This document shows, piece after piece, positions 24,001 to 31,910 of a stretch of 64,000 nucleotides of DNA. The position numbers and the translations under genes were made by a program. The notes under the pieces are model-generated. The model made no database searches and had not been told where the DNA came from. It saw nothing but the letters and a program-made list of their open reading frames with translations. Position 1 is the stretch's first letter. Every line of letters starts with the position of its first letter. This DNA is from Nocardiopsis kunsanensis DSM 44524 (lineage in GTDB: Bacteria; Actinomycetota; Actinomycetes; Streptosporangiales; Streptosporangiaceae): positions 62,001 through 126,000 of the forward strand of contig NZ_ANAY01000015.1 of assembly GCF_000340965.1 (NCBI RefSeq), written 5' to 3'.

Positions 24001-25517
24001 TCTTCCGTGGAGGGGTGGCCCTGGTCCACGGCCACAGCGATCGTGGCGTTGACCAGGGCGTGCGCATTGACCTCGCGCAGCGCGGTCTTGTGTGCGAAAG
24101 CCTCCACGCCGTCCTTGGGCAGGGGCAACTCGTAGTGGAGCAGGACCATGTCGTCGAGGTCGGCAGGGTGCTTCGTGGCCAGGGTGGCGAGTTCCTCGGC
24201 GCTCACGGTCAAGGTCCGTCGGTCGGATGCGCACCGGTAGGTGATCCGCGCCTCCACGGCGACCAGGGCCGTGAACAGGTCGGAGGGAAAGATCTCGCCC
24301 TCGTGGATGTGCCGGAGTACCAGCATGGTGTTGCCACCCACGGTGGCGGTGTTGCGCAGCACGGTCCCGGCGGTGCGCCGGGCCATGTAGCGCAAGGCGC
24401 GCAGAGCGGTGGCTCCGCTGCCGTGCTCGTGCGCGTCGATCGTCCGGTCCAGGGCGGCGATCAGGTCGGTGTAGGTGGTGGCGGCCCCCACCTTCAGGTA
24501 CCCGTCCCGCTCCTCCGCCCCGTGGAGTTCGGGGATGCGGCGGATGTCGACGATCACTCGTGCGGCTCCGACCTCCCGGGGGTAGACGCCGTAGGAGGTG
24601 TTGGCGCAGACCAGGCGGCGTTGGTCGCCCTCGGTCCCGGCCATGGCGTTCCTGAGCCCGTCGAGGGTGGTCACCGTGTGCCAGGTGCGTCCCTCCGCTT
24701 CCACGGAGAAGGGCTGCGTGGCCGTCCTGGCCCCCTCGGGGAAGGAGAGGCTGGGACGGTCCTCCTCGGACGGAGGCAGGTGCACGGGTTCGGGCAGGCA
24801 CTTCATCCGGTTCTCCTCGTCCTCCTCCGACCAGTCCGTGGCGAAGGTCTTCATGCCGGTGAGGATGGGCCGGTACCCGGTGCAGCGGCACAGGTTCCCG
24901 TCGAGTGCGTGCTCGATGTCGGCCTTGGTGGCGTCGGGGCGGTTGGTCAGGTACTCGGTCATGTTCATGACGAACCCGGGCGTGCAGAACCCGCACTGGG
25001 TGCCGTTGTTGGCGGCCAGCCGGTACGCGACAGGGTTCATGCGGCACACGCCACCGGTCCCGGTCTGCTCCGCCGTCCCCTCCTCCGTGTCCCGGCCGGA
25101 GGGTTCCTGCGCCGCACGCGCGATCTCGGCAGCCGCGTCCGCGGCCTCGGCGATGGGGGGCGGTGTGTAGCCGGGCGGTGCGCCCGAGCGGGAGTTCAGG
25201 GTCTGGTGGGCCAGGCTCTCGGGGACCGGCCGGCATGCGCTCCCGGTGCCCTCGACGGTCGTGACCGCCATCCCCTCGAGGGCACAGACCGGGATCAGGC
25301 ACGCATTGGCGGCCCGGTGCACGGCCCTGGCACCGGCCTGGTCCCAGTGGGAGAGCACGACCGTGCAGGCGCCGCAGCCCCCTTGTCCGCAGCCCTTCTT
25401 CGTGCCGGTCAACCCCACGCTCGTGGAGCGCAGGTGGTCCACGAGCAGCAGGCTCGGAGAGGGGTTGTCGAGTTCGGTCTTGTGGCCGTTGAGGTGGAAC
25501 ACCACACGGTGGGCCAT
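21048..25517 (-). CDS. Single-chain molybdenum hydroxylase, xanthine dehydrogenase-like fusion (Fe-S/FAD/Mo)
   Basis: A 1489-residue protein in eukaryotic XDH order, whereas bacterial enzymes are usually split into two or three subunits. Plant-type 2Fe-2S: GCGQGGCGAC near residues 43-52 and the Cys pair of ACLIPVC. Second 2Fe-2S: QCGFC and LCRCTGYRP. FAD domain with VLRNTATVGGNT. Molybdopterin domains with catalytic Glu1442 in SSKEVGEPPL. Aligned by eye to bovine XDH, Gln767 is kept (Gln883), but Glu802 becomes Thr918 (GGGYGGKT), Arg880 becomes Cys996, and Phe1009-Thr1010 becomes Tyr1125-Asn1126. The purine-orienting residues are therefore lost, and the true substrate may differ from xanthine. 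An insert of about 55 residues separates the two Fe-S domains. ATG 25517 has AAGGAAG upstream. Guanine deaminase lies 146 bp upstream on the same strand; no XdhC gene is present. Confidence 0.93.
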   Translation of the reverse strand: MAHRVVFHLNGHKTELDNPSPSLLLVDHLRSTSVGLTGTKKGCGQGGCGACTVVLSHWDQAGARAVHRAANACLIPVCALEGMAVTTVEGTGSACRPVPESLAHQTLNSRSGAPPGYTPPPIAEAADAAAEIARAAQEPSGRDTEEGTAEQTGTGGVCRMNPVAYRLAANNGTQCGFCTPGFVMNMTEYLTNRPDATKADIEHALDGNLCRCTGYRPILTGMKTFATDWSEEDEENRMKCLPEPVHLPPSEEDRPSLSFPEGARTATQPFSVEAEGRTWHTVTTLDGLRNAMAGTEGDQRRLVCANTSYGVYPREVGAARVIVDIRRIPELHGAEERDGYLKVGAATTYTDLIAALDRTIDAHEHGSGATALRALRYMARRTAGTVLRNTATVGGNTMLVLRHIHEGEIFPSDLFTALVAVEARITYRCASDRRTLTVSAEELATLATKHPADLDDMVLLHYELPLPKDGVEAFAHKTALREVNAHALVNATIAVAVDQGHPSTEESGLHLSSARLVFGGLDAIPWKATRTTQELLREPLTFQRVDALVETLRTEAAGALENSRTRRSVSPSEGITDTYLTDLACAFLRKSLVATLRDRGLSVPERERSAGEATWGTRPVSDGTQTWEAESHRQPVAQPHVKRLSMYQASGQLHYTQDLPATPTTAHAAMVTGLRALASFTFVVPGTGKTGPEELRAHLALRYPSSYLHLVAHDDVPPTGVNKHGMASDQPLFAEEQVNYVGQCLALVTAHGEREAQEIAEYVSKECVRYGEVDRPAQWKKPVLGLEDAVARGSVFPDCPKSASFVSHIWKVTRPGSSFDWTIDRDPLDRKPVHRYAEVDGVSCTVVEHAQSTGGQAHFYMESQACVVEPLDGDRWLVRPASQSPMEMHQTAAMALGIEHHRVQVEVGQLGGGYGGKTESARFVTGPAVVAAHALRRPVRLALPRDLDTALIGKRHPYYGRYQIALDHKGIIRGVRTDMWGDGGAFYDCSFIVANCIQLRTDNAYHVRNFESSIDVCRTNTAPNTAFRAFGDIQGKIITENAIDDAAHAIGMTPEEVREKNLYRQGEVTPYGQALTYCYMREVWEHLKKVCEYEKTRERVEKFNSRNRWRKRGVAMIPVKYGSGYNLAMLEQAAAHVAVYAGDGSVVIHQGGVEMGQGVVTKVEQIAAHVLGVPLSLLRVEGPRTSVIPNPTSTGASTGTTYNGEAVKQVCERLRRRLTDFATQLRREQGDEWCRKQGVDHWNHPREGWAARTPSGKFVWQNLVQLAHAHRVDLVAAFTAPIVGGDAPVPALTYKPMEEQKPIPGIEIDQEATPGGGVDSFLGFTYSAACSEVEIDVLTGEVTVLKSDIVYDMGRSLNPAVDVGQVEGAFVQGIGYLLTEHLAYETEGEEKGRLNSTNTWGYKPPAVSTIPERMDTHLFPRDEAASVPENPNDLMSSKEVGEPPLVLASTVFFAVKAAVREARYENDLVGPFRLDAPATVQEVRRACHE

Positions 25518-25663
25518 GGACGCTTCCTTTCATGCCCCGGACAGGGGCACCGGTGTTCGTGGCTGGACAGGGGGATTCGTGTTCCGGTCCAGCAGACGCG
25601 GGAACGGGTCGGCGCGGGGAGCCCGGTTCAGCTGCGGTGGACGCACCGGGTCCGGCGGTGGCG

Positions 25664-27112
25664 CTAGGGGCGCTCGGGTTTGGGGTCCAGGCAAGGGCTG
25701 CGTTCGTGGGCGGGGCGGCCGTTGACGTAGGTGGCGGCCACGGCCCGTTCGTCGCCCAGTTGCGCGAGGGCGAAGAGCAGGTCGTGGACGTCCTCGCTCT
25801 CGGCGGTACGGACGGCGAGCAGTTGTGTGGCCGAGGGGTCCAGGACCACGAAGTCGGCCTCGTGGCCCGGGGCGAGAGAACCCACCACGCCGTCCAGGCC
25901 CATGGCATCGGCCCCGCCCCGGGTCGCCAGGTAGAAGAGCTTGGTTCCGTCCATGGGGTACCCGCCGAGCTCACCGACCTTGTAGGCCTCGTTCATGGTC
26001 TGCAGGAGGGAGAGGCTCGTCCCGCCACCGACATCGGTGCCCAGGCCCGTGCGGACCGGCCGTTGCGTTGCCTTGGCCTCGGACATGGAGAACAGGCCGC
26101 TGCCGAGGAAAAGGTTGGAGGTGGGGCAGTGTGCGATGCCGCTGCCCGTGGCGGCCAGGCGTCCCCAGCTGCGCTCGTCCAGGTGGACGGCGTGGGCGAA
26201 GACCGCACGGCGTCCGAGCAACCCGGAGTGTTCGTAGACGTCGACGTAGTCCTGGCGGTCGGGGAAGAGCCGGCGGACCTGGCCGACCTCGTCGAGGTTC
26301 TCCGCCAGGTGGGTCTGCACCAGGGTTCCGGGGTTGTCGTGCCAGAGCTGCCCGGCCAGACGGAGCATCTCGTCGGTACAGGCCACGGCGAACCTGGGGG
26401 TGATGGCGTAGAGGCTGCGCCCCACCCCGTGCCACTTGCGGATGAGTTCGGCCGACTCCTCGTATCCCTGTTCAGGACTGGGGTCGAGGAGGTCGGTGCG
26501 GGCGTTGCGGTCCATGAGCACCTTGCCGGCGGCCATGCGCATGCCGCGACGGGTGGTCTCCTCGAACAGTGCGTCGACGGAGACGGGGTAGGTCGCGCAG
26601 TTGACCAGCGCCGTGGTGGTGCCGTTGCGCAGGATCTGGTCGCAGAACAGGGCCGCGTACCGGCGGGCGTACTCGGGTGAGGCGAAGCGGGCCTCCTCCG
26701 GGTAGACGCTGTTCCGCAGCCAGTCCAGGAGCTGGTTTCCGTAGGCGCCGATGATGCGCGTCTGCACGTAGTGGACGTGCGGGTCCACGAACCCGGGCGC
26801 GATGAGCTTGTCCCTGTGGTGGACCACGGTGGTCCCGGTCGGGAGGGACTCGGCCAGTTCTTCGTAGGGTCCGACCGCTGCGATCCTGCCGTCGCGGACC
26901 ACGAGCAGACCGTCCTCGATGAATTCCAGGGCCTTTTCGCTGGAGGTGAGGAAGGGGTCGCTGGAGAACCAGACCAGGGACCCGCGCACGGCGCCGACTT
27001 CGGAACAGCCCCCTCCCGTGCCTGCCGGTGTACTGCGGCTGCTCGGTCCCTGGTCCCCCTCCGGTGCCGTCGGTTCCCGGATCGTCTGTGCCCTGCTGGT
27101 TCCGTGCGTCAC
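25664..27112 (-). CDS. guaD: Guanine deaminase (amidohydrolase family)
   Basis: Zinc hydrolase of 482 residues converting guanine to xanthine and ammonia. Metal-ligand motifs of the amidohydrolase barrel are in order: GFVDPHVHYVQT, THLAEN, FAHAVHL and GLGTDVGGG. YGNQLLDWLRNSVYPEEARF and HCPTSN are characteristic of guanine deaminases. The GTG at 27112 is chosen because AGGAG sits 6 bases upstream; an ATG at 27145 has no such site. The first about 45 residues are low-complexity and not conserved in the family, so an even later start is possible. It lies upstream of the fused molybdenum hydroxylase on the same strand, suggesting a purine degradation operon. Confidence 0.92.
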   Translation of the reverse strand: MTHGTSRAQTIREPTAPEGDQGPSSRSTPAGTGGGCSEVGAVRGSLVWFSSDPFLTSSEKALEFIEDGLLVVRDGRIAAVGPYEELAESLPTGTTVVHHRDKLIAPGFVDPHVHYVQTRIIGAYGNQLLDWLRNSVYPEEARFASPEYARRYAALFCDQILRNGTTTALVNCATYPVSVDALFEETTRRGMRMAAGKVLMDRNARTDLLDPSPEQGYEESAELIRKWHGVGRSLYAITPRFAVACTDEMLRLAGQLWHDNPGTLVQTHLAENLDEVGQVRRLFPDRQDYVDVYEHSGLLGRRAVFAHAVHLDERSWGRLAATGSGIAHCPTSNLFLGSGLFSMSEAKATQRPVRTGLGTDVGGGTSLSLLQTMNEAYKVGELGGYPMDGTKLFYLATRGGADAMGLDGVVGSLAPGHEADFVVLDPSATQLLAVRTAESEDVHDLLFALAQLGDERAVAATYVNGRPAHERSPCLDPKPERP

Positions 27113-27323
27113 GTGTGGCTCCTGAGCTCGGGGGCGATCAGTCATCGCGCCTACCCCGGGGGGAGCGTGAAGAAAACCCCACACGTGTTTTCGCCGCAGG
27201 TCAGAGCGGTATGCGGCATTGGCCCGCATTCACAGCGCACTCACGTCGGGTAACGGGTGAGCCGGAGGCCGATCTCCGGTCGCACGGAAACGGTGGCGTC
27301 CGGGGCGGGTGTGAGGAGGCAGG

Positions 27324-28853
27324 TCAGCCCTCGTCCTCGCGCAGGCTGCGTTTGAGGATCTTGCCGGAGGCGTTGCGCGGCAACCCCTCGACGAGGTGAA
27401 CGGCCTTGGGCACCTTGAAGGGCGCGAGGTGGTCCTTGACGTGGTCGGTGAGCGCGCCGGGAAGTTCGCCGGTGTCGGCGTCCGGGGTGGGCACGACGTA
27501 GGCGGTGACCGCCTCGATCCACTTGGTGTCGGGCACCCCGACGACTGCGGCCTCTGCGACCTGGGGATGGGCGAAGAGCACGTCCTCGATCTCGCGGGAG
27601 GCCACGACCACGCCGCCGGTGTTGATGACGTCCTTGATCCGGTCGACGACCTCGATGTAGCCCTCGGCGTCGGCTCGTACGAGGTCGCCGGAGTGGAACC
27701 AGCCGCCACGGAAAGCCTCCGCGGTCTCCCCGGGTTCGTCCCAGTACCCCTCACACAGTTGCGGGGAACGGTAGACGGCCTCGCCGAGCTCTCCCGGGGC
27801 GACGTCACGGTCCTCACCGTCCACGACCCGCAGTTCGACGAAGAGGGCGGCCCGCCCGGCGGACGCGGGACGGTCGGCGTGCTCCTCGGGGCGCAGGACG
27901 GAGACGAGGGGGCCGATCTCGCTCTGCCCGAAGCAGTTGTACAGGCCCAGGTCGGGCAAGGTCTCCTGGAGGGTGGACAGGACGGGGGCGGGCATGACCG
28001 AGGCCCCGTAGTAGGCCTTGCGCAGGCTGGAGAGGTCCCGTTCGCGGAAGTCGGGGTGGTTGGTCAGCGCCACCCACAGGGTCGGGGCGGCGAAGAAGGC
28101 GCCGTGGCGGTCGGTCTCGATACGGCTGAGCAGGTCGGCGGGGTCCGGGGCCTCCACGAGGGTGTTGGTGGCACCCACAGCCAGCCACGGCATGAGGAAG
28201 ACGTGCATCTGGGCGCTGTGGTACAGCGGCATGGCGTGCAGCGGACGGTCGTCGGCGGCCAGGTCCAGGCCCATGAGGCAGGACATGTACTCGTGCACCA
28301 GGGCACGGTGGGTCATCATGGCGCCCTTGGGCCGGGAGGTGGTCCCGGAGGTGTAGAGGAGCTGGACCAGGTCGGTGTCCCGCACGTGTACGTCCAGCTC
28401 CGGCACGGGCCCCGCGGAGGCATCCGCCACCAGGGACCCGGGGCCCTCGCGCAGGTTCAGTACGCGGCGCACGCCGGTGTCCTCGAGTACCTCTTCGAGC
28501 GCGGGGCGCAACGCGGGGTCGGTCAGCGCGAAGGCGCTCCCGGACTGGGTGAGCAGGTAGGCCAGTTCCTCGCCCCGGAGCGCGTAGTTGATCGGCACGT
28601 GGACGAGCCCTGCGCGGGCGCAGGCCAGGAAGCCGATGAGGTAGGCGTCGGAGTTGCGGCCGTAGGCGGCGACACGTTCGCCGGCGGCAGCGCCGAGGTC
28701 GAGGAGGCGGGCGGCGGCACGGGTGACGGCCGTGTCGAGGTCGGCGTAGGTCCAGGTGCGGGTGCCGAAATGCAGGGCAGCGCGTTCGGGCACGCGTGCG
28801 GCACTGCGGCGGAGGAGGTCGTCGACCCGGCTCGCGGTCGTCGATACGGACAT
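27324..28853 (-). CDS. AMP-forming acyl-CoA synthetase (long-chain fatty-acid-CoA ligase type)
   Basis: Adenylate-forming ligase of 509 residues activating a carboxylic acid to its CoA thioester. Seen in order: LLYTSGTTSRPKGAMMTH (P-loop, about residues 160-178), YYGASVMPAPVL, YNCFGQSEIGP, the A7 motif WFHSGDL, VVDRIKDVINTGGVVV, and the C-terminal PRNASGKILKR with the catalytic lysine. The chain length of the substrate cannot be read from sequence; the overall pattern is that of FadD/short-to-medium chain CoA ligases. ATG 28853 is preceded by GGAAGGACAGG. It follows the Rieske gene on the same strand with a 205-bp gap that shows no further gene, so it is probably separately transcribed. Confidence 0.92.
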   Translation of the reverse strand: MSVSTTASRVDDLLRRSAARVPERAALHFGTRTWTYADLDTAVTRAAARLLDLGAAAGERVAAYGRNSDAYLIGFLACARAGLVHVPINYALRGEELAYLLTQSGSAFALTDPALRPALEEVLEDTGVRRVLNLREGPGSLVADASAGPVPELDVHVRDTDLVQLLYTSGTTSRPKGAMMTHRALVHEYMSCLMGLDLAADDRPLHAMPLYHSAQMHVFLMPWLAVGATNTLVEAPDPADLLSRIETDRHGAFFAAPTLWVALTNHPDFRERDLSSLRKAYYGASVMPAPVLSTLQETLPDLGLYNCFGQSEIGPLVSVLRPEEHADRPASAGRAALFVELRVVDGEDRDVAPGELGEAVYRSPQLCEGYWDEPGETAEAFRGGWFHSGDLVRADAEGYIEVVDRIKDVINTGGVVVASREIEDVLFAHPQVAEAAVVGVPDTKWIEAVTAYVVPTPDADTGELPGALTDHVKDHLAPFKVPKAVHLVEGLPRNASGKILKRSLREDEG

Positions 28854-29058
28854 GGCACCTGTCCTTCCATCGGCACGGCCGTAGGTTCGGGCCGTTGCGG
28901 TGGGAACCATCCTGGATTCCCGCCGTTGTCCCCGCAAGGGCCCGCCCTGCAGCTGTGGACGGCATCGAGGACACCGTTCCCCCGGCCCTGTGGACGTGGA
29001 CCGCACCGGCGGTTCGGTCGCGGAGCCGGGAGAACGGGTCAGTGCTGTGCCACCGGGA

Positions 29059-29910
29059 TCAGGTGCCGGGGTGGCGCACCCACAGGCGGCCGTCCGCGGT
29101 GGAGGTCTCCAGCACTTCCAGCGAAGCGGTCGCGGGCCCGTGGGCGACCGTTCCCCCTTCGAGGGAGAACTCACTCCCGTGCCAGGGGCAGCGCACGCAT
29201 CCGTCCACCAGTTCCCCCTGCTCCAAGGGTGCGCCCATGTGGGTGCACAGGCCCAGGAAGGCCGAGACCGAACGGCCCCGGCGCGCCACGACGACGGGGA
29301 CACCGTCCGCGTCCGCTCCGCCCAGGCCTCCGTCCGGGAAACCCTCCAGAGGTCCGAGATCGTGCCAGTCCCGGGGTGTGAGGTCGAGGAGGGCGTCGGC
29401 GCTGTTGGCCCCGCCCGCGCGGTAGTAGGAGATGTGTGCGCCCAGGTAACCACCGATGCCGACGGCTCCGATGCCGCACAGGGCCAGTGCCTTCGCCTTC
29501 GTCCCCTGTTCGCGGTACCGCGCGAAGGAGGAGGCGGCGAACAACGCCGTTCCCGTCGCGTTGAGTGCCGCGTGCACCACGCCCACGCGTTGCTGGCGCT
29601 CGTGCTGCTGCGACCAGTCGGCCAGACCGCTGACCACGGCGGGCAGGGTGGCGAGCAGTCCCGTGTTGACCAGCGCGTGGGCGCTGCGGGAATGGTTTCC
29701 GGGGAGCAGGTCCAGCACGACCGCGGCCGTCCAGCTGCCGATGGGCAGATGCACCGTGATCGGGTGCAGAGGGTGGCCGAGCGGCACTCCGTGCAGAAGG
29801 TCGCGCGGTTTCCCGGAAGGTAGGCGCCGGGCGAGCTTCTTCATCCTGGCAACGGTCGGGTCGAGACGGCCCTCGCGTTCGATCCGCCGGAGGCGTTCAC
29901 CGAGTCTCAT
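29059..29910 (-). CDS. DUF2231 membrane domain fused to Rieske [2Fe-2S] domain
   Basis: A 283-residue protein. The N-terminal DUF2231-like part (about residues 40-165) has HPLHPITVHLPIGSW and three or four membrane helices. The C-terminal Rieske domain carries the cluster ligands in CTHMGAPL and CPWHGSEF, then the usual GPATASLEV segment. It is likely a membrane-bound electron carrier, possibly partnering an oxygenase or a respiratory chain; partner unknown. The start at ATG 29910 has no strong ribosome binding site, and a GTG at 29943 is an alternative. This domain fusion is known in actinobacteria. Confidence 0.88.
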   Translation of the reverse strand: MRLGERLRRIEREGRLDPTVARMKKLARRLPSGKPRDLLHGVPLGHPLHPITVHLPIGSWTAAVVLDLLPGNHSRSAHALVNTGLLATLPAVVSGLADWSQQHERQQRVGVVHAALNATGTALFAASSFARYREQGTKAKALALCGIGAVGIGGYLGAHISYYRAGGANSADALLDLTPRDWHDLGPLEGFPDGGLGGADADGVPVVVARRGRSVSAFLGLCTHMGAPLEQGELVDGCVRCPWHGSEFSLEGGTVAHGPATASLEVLETSTADGRLWVRHPGT

Positions 29911-30018
29911 GGTGGGTCGGCTACCCGGACACGGGCTCACCACGCATCCGGTGCCCGGTCGGTACGACCTTCGACATGCCTTTTTCGCGTGGTCCGGGGA
30001 TGAAGGATCCCGACGCCG

Positions 30019-30061
30019 AGCGCCCTCCGGCCGGGACGCCGTGCCTCGGCCGGAGGGCGCT
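30019..30061 (-). terminator. Hairpin terminator after hsp20
   Basis: A perfect 14-bp stem AGCGCCCTCCGGCC/GGCCGGAGGGCGCT (30019-30032 and 30048-30061) with a 15-nt loop starts 24 bp beyond the Hsp20 stop on its transcript. No U-tract. Confidence 0.7.
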
Positions 30062-30084
30062 GCAAGTAACGGGACGGATCGTGG

Positions 30085-30621
30085 TCAGGCCTCCTGCGGA
30101 ACTCCCCCGGAGGGGGCCGTCTCCGCCGACGGCCGCGGTGCGGGAACCTGGGCGGCCGTGGTGACCGGGATGTCCGCCGCCTCCGCCGACGGGGTGGTCG
30201 TGCTCTGCACGGTGATCCAGAGGAGGCCGTCGCTGAGCTCGGCGTCCACGTCCTCCTGCGTGATCCCGGGTTCGAGGGGGATCTCGCGCCGGAAGCTGCC
30301 CCTGCACCGTTCGCTCCGGTGGTGGGCGGGGCCTCCACCGGCCCCGTGGTCGCACTCACCGGTGACGAGGAGGCTGTCTCCGGTGTAGGTGACCTCGATG
30401 TCGTCGCGGCTCACTCCGTCGAGTTCGCAGCGGATCAGCAGCTCGTTCCCGCTGACGAGGAAATCGGCGAAGGGTCGCCAGGCCTCGGGCCCGGAGCGGG
30501 CCTGCGCCATCTCGTGGCAGGTCGTCGAATCGGCGATGCGGTTCATTTCCCGGACCAGGCCCCACAGGCTGCGGAGCGGGCTGGTGAAGGTGGACCGGCG
30601 AAGCTCTCTCGTGGTGTCCAT
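30085..30621 (-). CDS. Hsp20/alpha-crystallin small heat-shock protein
   Basis: Small chaperone of 178 residues that binds unfolding proteins. The alpha-crystallin domain spans about residues 48-140: LLIRCELDGVSRDDIEVTY, then GSFRREIPLEPGI and the beta-strand pattern DGLLWITV. The C-terminal tail after it is long, Pro/Ala/Thr-rich and lacks an evident IxI motif. ATG 30621 has GAGGGAG upstream. The upstream region at 30622-30850 should hold its promoter; I did not find an exact HAIR or CIRCE element. Confidence 0.9.
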   Translation of the reverse strand: MDTTRELRRSTFTSPLRSLWGLVREMNRIADSTTCHEMAQARSGPEAWRPFADFLVSGNELLIRCELDGVSRDDIEVTYTGDSLLVTGECDHGAGGGPAHHRSERCRGSFRREIPLEPGITQEDVDAELSDGLLWITVQSTTTPSAEAADIPVTTAAQVPAPRPSAETAPSGGVPQEA

Positions 30622-31085
30622 ACGTGACTCCCTCTCGCCACGGGGGCACGGTCGCGGTTACGGGAACGCCGTGGGGCGGCCGTGCACCCTGGGTCAGGTT
30701 CGGTTCCCTGACGTGGACGGCTGTGAAGTGGGGACAACCCGGGGCGGCGCCGACCGGGATGACTCACTTCATGGCAAATTTCGGCGCTCGGCCCCGAACG
30801 AGAGATCGGGTGGAGTTCCTGCCCATATTGTGTCTTCCCTAACGGGGTGAACACAACGGTTTGATTGAGTTTCTGCGTGTGGCCGACCACACAGCTCAAG
30901 CGGTCTGCTCAGCCGACCGCACAAGGCACGGGACACGCCCCGAGACGGCGGACGCATGGCCGGGCGGGACCCGCCCGGCCTCACCTGCGGCGAGTGGACG
31001 CTCTGGGCCGCGGCTCGGCGCCCTGGGGCGCGGACGCGCCGAGCCGCTGCGTTCGGGGCCCGGACGGCCCCGAACGGCCGCTGCC
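30622..31085. other. Spacer upstream of hsp20 with a hairpin cluster
   Basis: This 464-bp region has no supported gene. Its left half holds the hsp20 promoter. GTGTGG-CCGA-CCACAC at 30877-30892 is a small dyad of unknown role. The right part, 30958-31076, has three strong hairpins in a row that follow the stop of the sugar permease at 31086 and are annotated separately. Confidence 0.5.
30958..31076 (-). terminator. Three tandem GC hairpins after sugar transporter operon
   Basis: Three stems lie in series downstream of the last permease gene. CGTTCGGGGCC/GGCCCCGAACG at 31050-31060 and 31066-31076 has a 5-nt loop. CGGCTCGGCG/CGCCGAGCCG is at 31011-31020 and 31037-31046. GGCCGGGCGGG/CCCGCCCGGCC is at 30958-30968 and 30970-30980. 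The first is the likely terminator; the others may reinforce it or block read-through into hsp20. Confidence 0.7.
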
Positions 31086-31910
31086 TCAACCCTTGATCGC
31101 GCCCTGGGTGATGCCGTTGACGAAGCTGCGCTGGAAGACCAGGTAGACCACGACGATCGGCGCGATGACGATGAGGCTCGCGGCGGCCAGCAGCGGGATG
31201 TCGGTCCCGTACTGGCCCACGAAGAGCCCCAGCCCGGTGGGGGCCGTACGCATCGACGGATCCTGCATCATCACGAGCACGAGCAGGAACTGGTTCCACG
31301 ACCACATGAAGACCAGCACGGTCAGAGTGGTCACGGCAGGCCAGGAGATCGGCATGAGCACCCGCCAGAGGACGGTGCGGTTGCGGGCGCCGTCCATACG
31401 GGCGGCCTCCACGAGTTCGCGGGGCACACCGGAGAAGTGCGTCTGCATCCAGTAGACACCGAAGGGCAGGAACAGGGCGACCTCGGCCAGGACCACCCCG
31501 AGGTAGGCGTCGGTGAGGCCGACCTCGCGGAGGTTGTAGTACAGCGCAATGACCAACAGCTCGACGGGCACGGTCAGGCCGAGCACGAACCCGAGGGAGA
31601 TGACCCGGCCGCCCCACGCATTCAGGACCGACAGGGCGAAACCGGCCATGGTCGCCAGCAGCACGACCAGTGGCACGACGGCCCCGCTGATGATGAAGCT
31701 GGAGCGCATGAGGTCGTCGAACCCGCCGGCTTCCCAGGCCAGGCCGAAGTTCTCCCAGGACCACTGTTCGGGCAGGGCCATACCGTCGACCTGGCTCCCG
31801 GAAGGGTGCAGAGCGGCCAGGACGATCCCGACGAAGGGCAGGAGCACGAGGAGGGCCAGGAGGCTCAGGAGCCCGTAGCGCAAGGTCGTGCCCAGGGTGC
31901 TGTGTCTCAT
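31086..31910 (-). CDS. Sugar ABC transporter permease, MalG-type
   Basis: Inner-membrane permease of 274 residues with six predicted helices. The coupling (EAA) loop reads LVEAARMDGARNRTVLWRVLMPISWPA, and the C-terminus FQRSFVNGITQGAIKG is the classic MalG-type ending. ATG 31910 overlaps the stop of the MalF-type permease gene (ATGA). Together with it, and the binding lipoprotein, it forms a CUT1-type importer; the ATPase is not in the operon and is presumably a shared MsiK-like protein encoded elsewhere, as in other actinomycetes. Context suggests uptake of GlcNAc-containing oligosaccharides. Confidence 0.93.
   Translation of the reverse strand: MRHSTLGTTLRYGLLSLLALLVLLPFVGIVLAALHPSGSQVDGMALPEQWSWENFGLAWEAGGFDDLMRSSFIISGAVVPLVVLLATMAGFALSVLNAWGGRVISLGFVLGLTVPVELLVIALYYNLREVGLTDAYLGVVLAEVALFLPFGVYWMQTHFSGVPRELVEAARMDGARNRTVLWRVLMPISWPAVTTLTVLVFMWSWNQFLLVLVMMQDPSMRTAPTGLGLFVGQYGTDIPLLAAASLIVIAPIVVVYLVFQRSFVNGITQGAIKG

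Noticed and set aside
27396-29381. 661-codon open frame antisense to the acyl-CoA synthetase
   Set aside because: Shadow of a gene with all adenylation motifs.
30865-30900. TTGAG...CTCAA upstream of hsp20 as a possible HAIR element
   Set aside because: Spacing between the half-sites is far from CTTGAGT-N7-ACTCAAG, and only five bases match.
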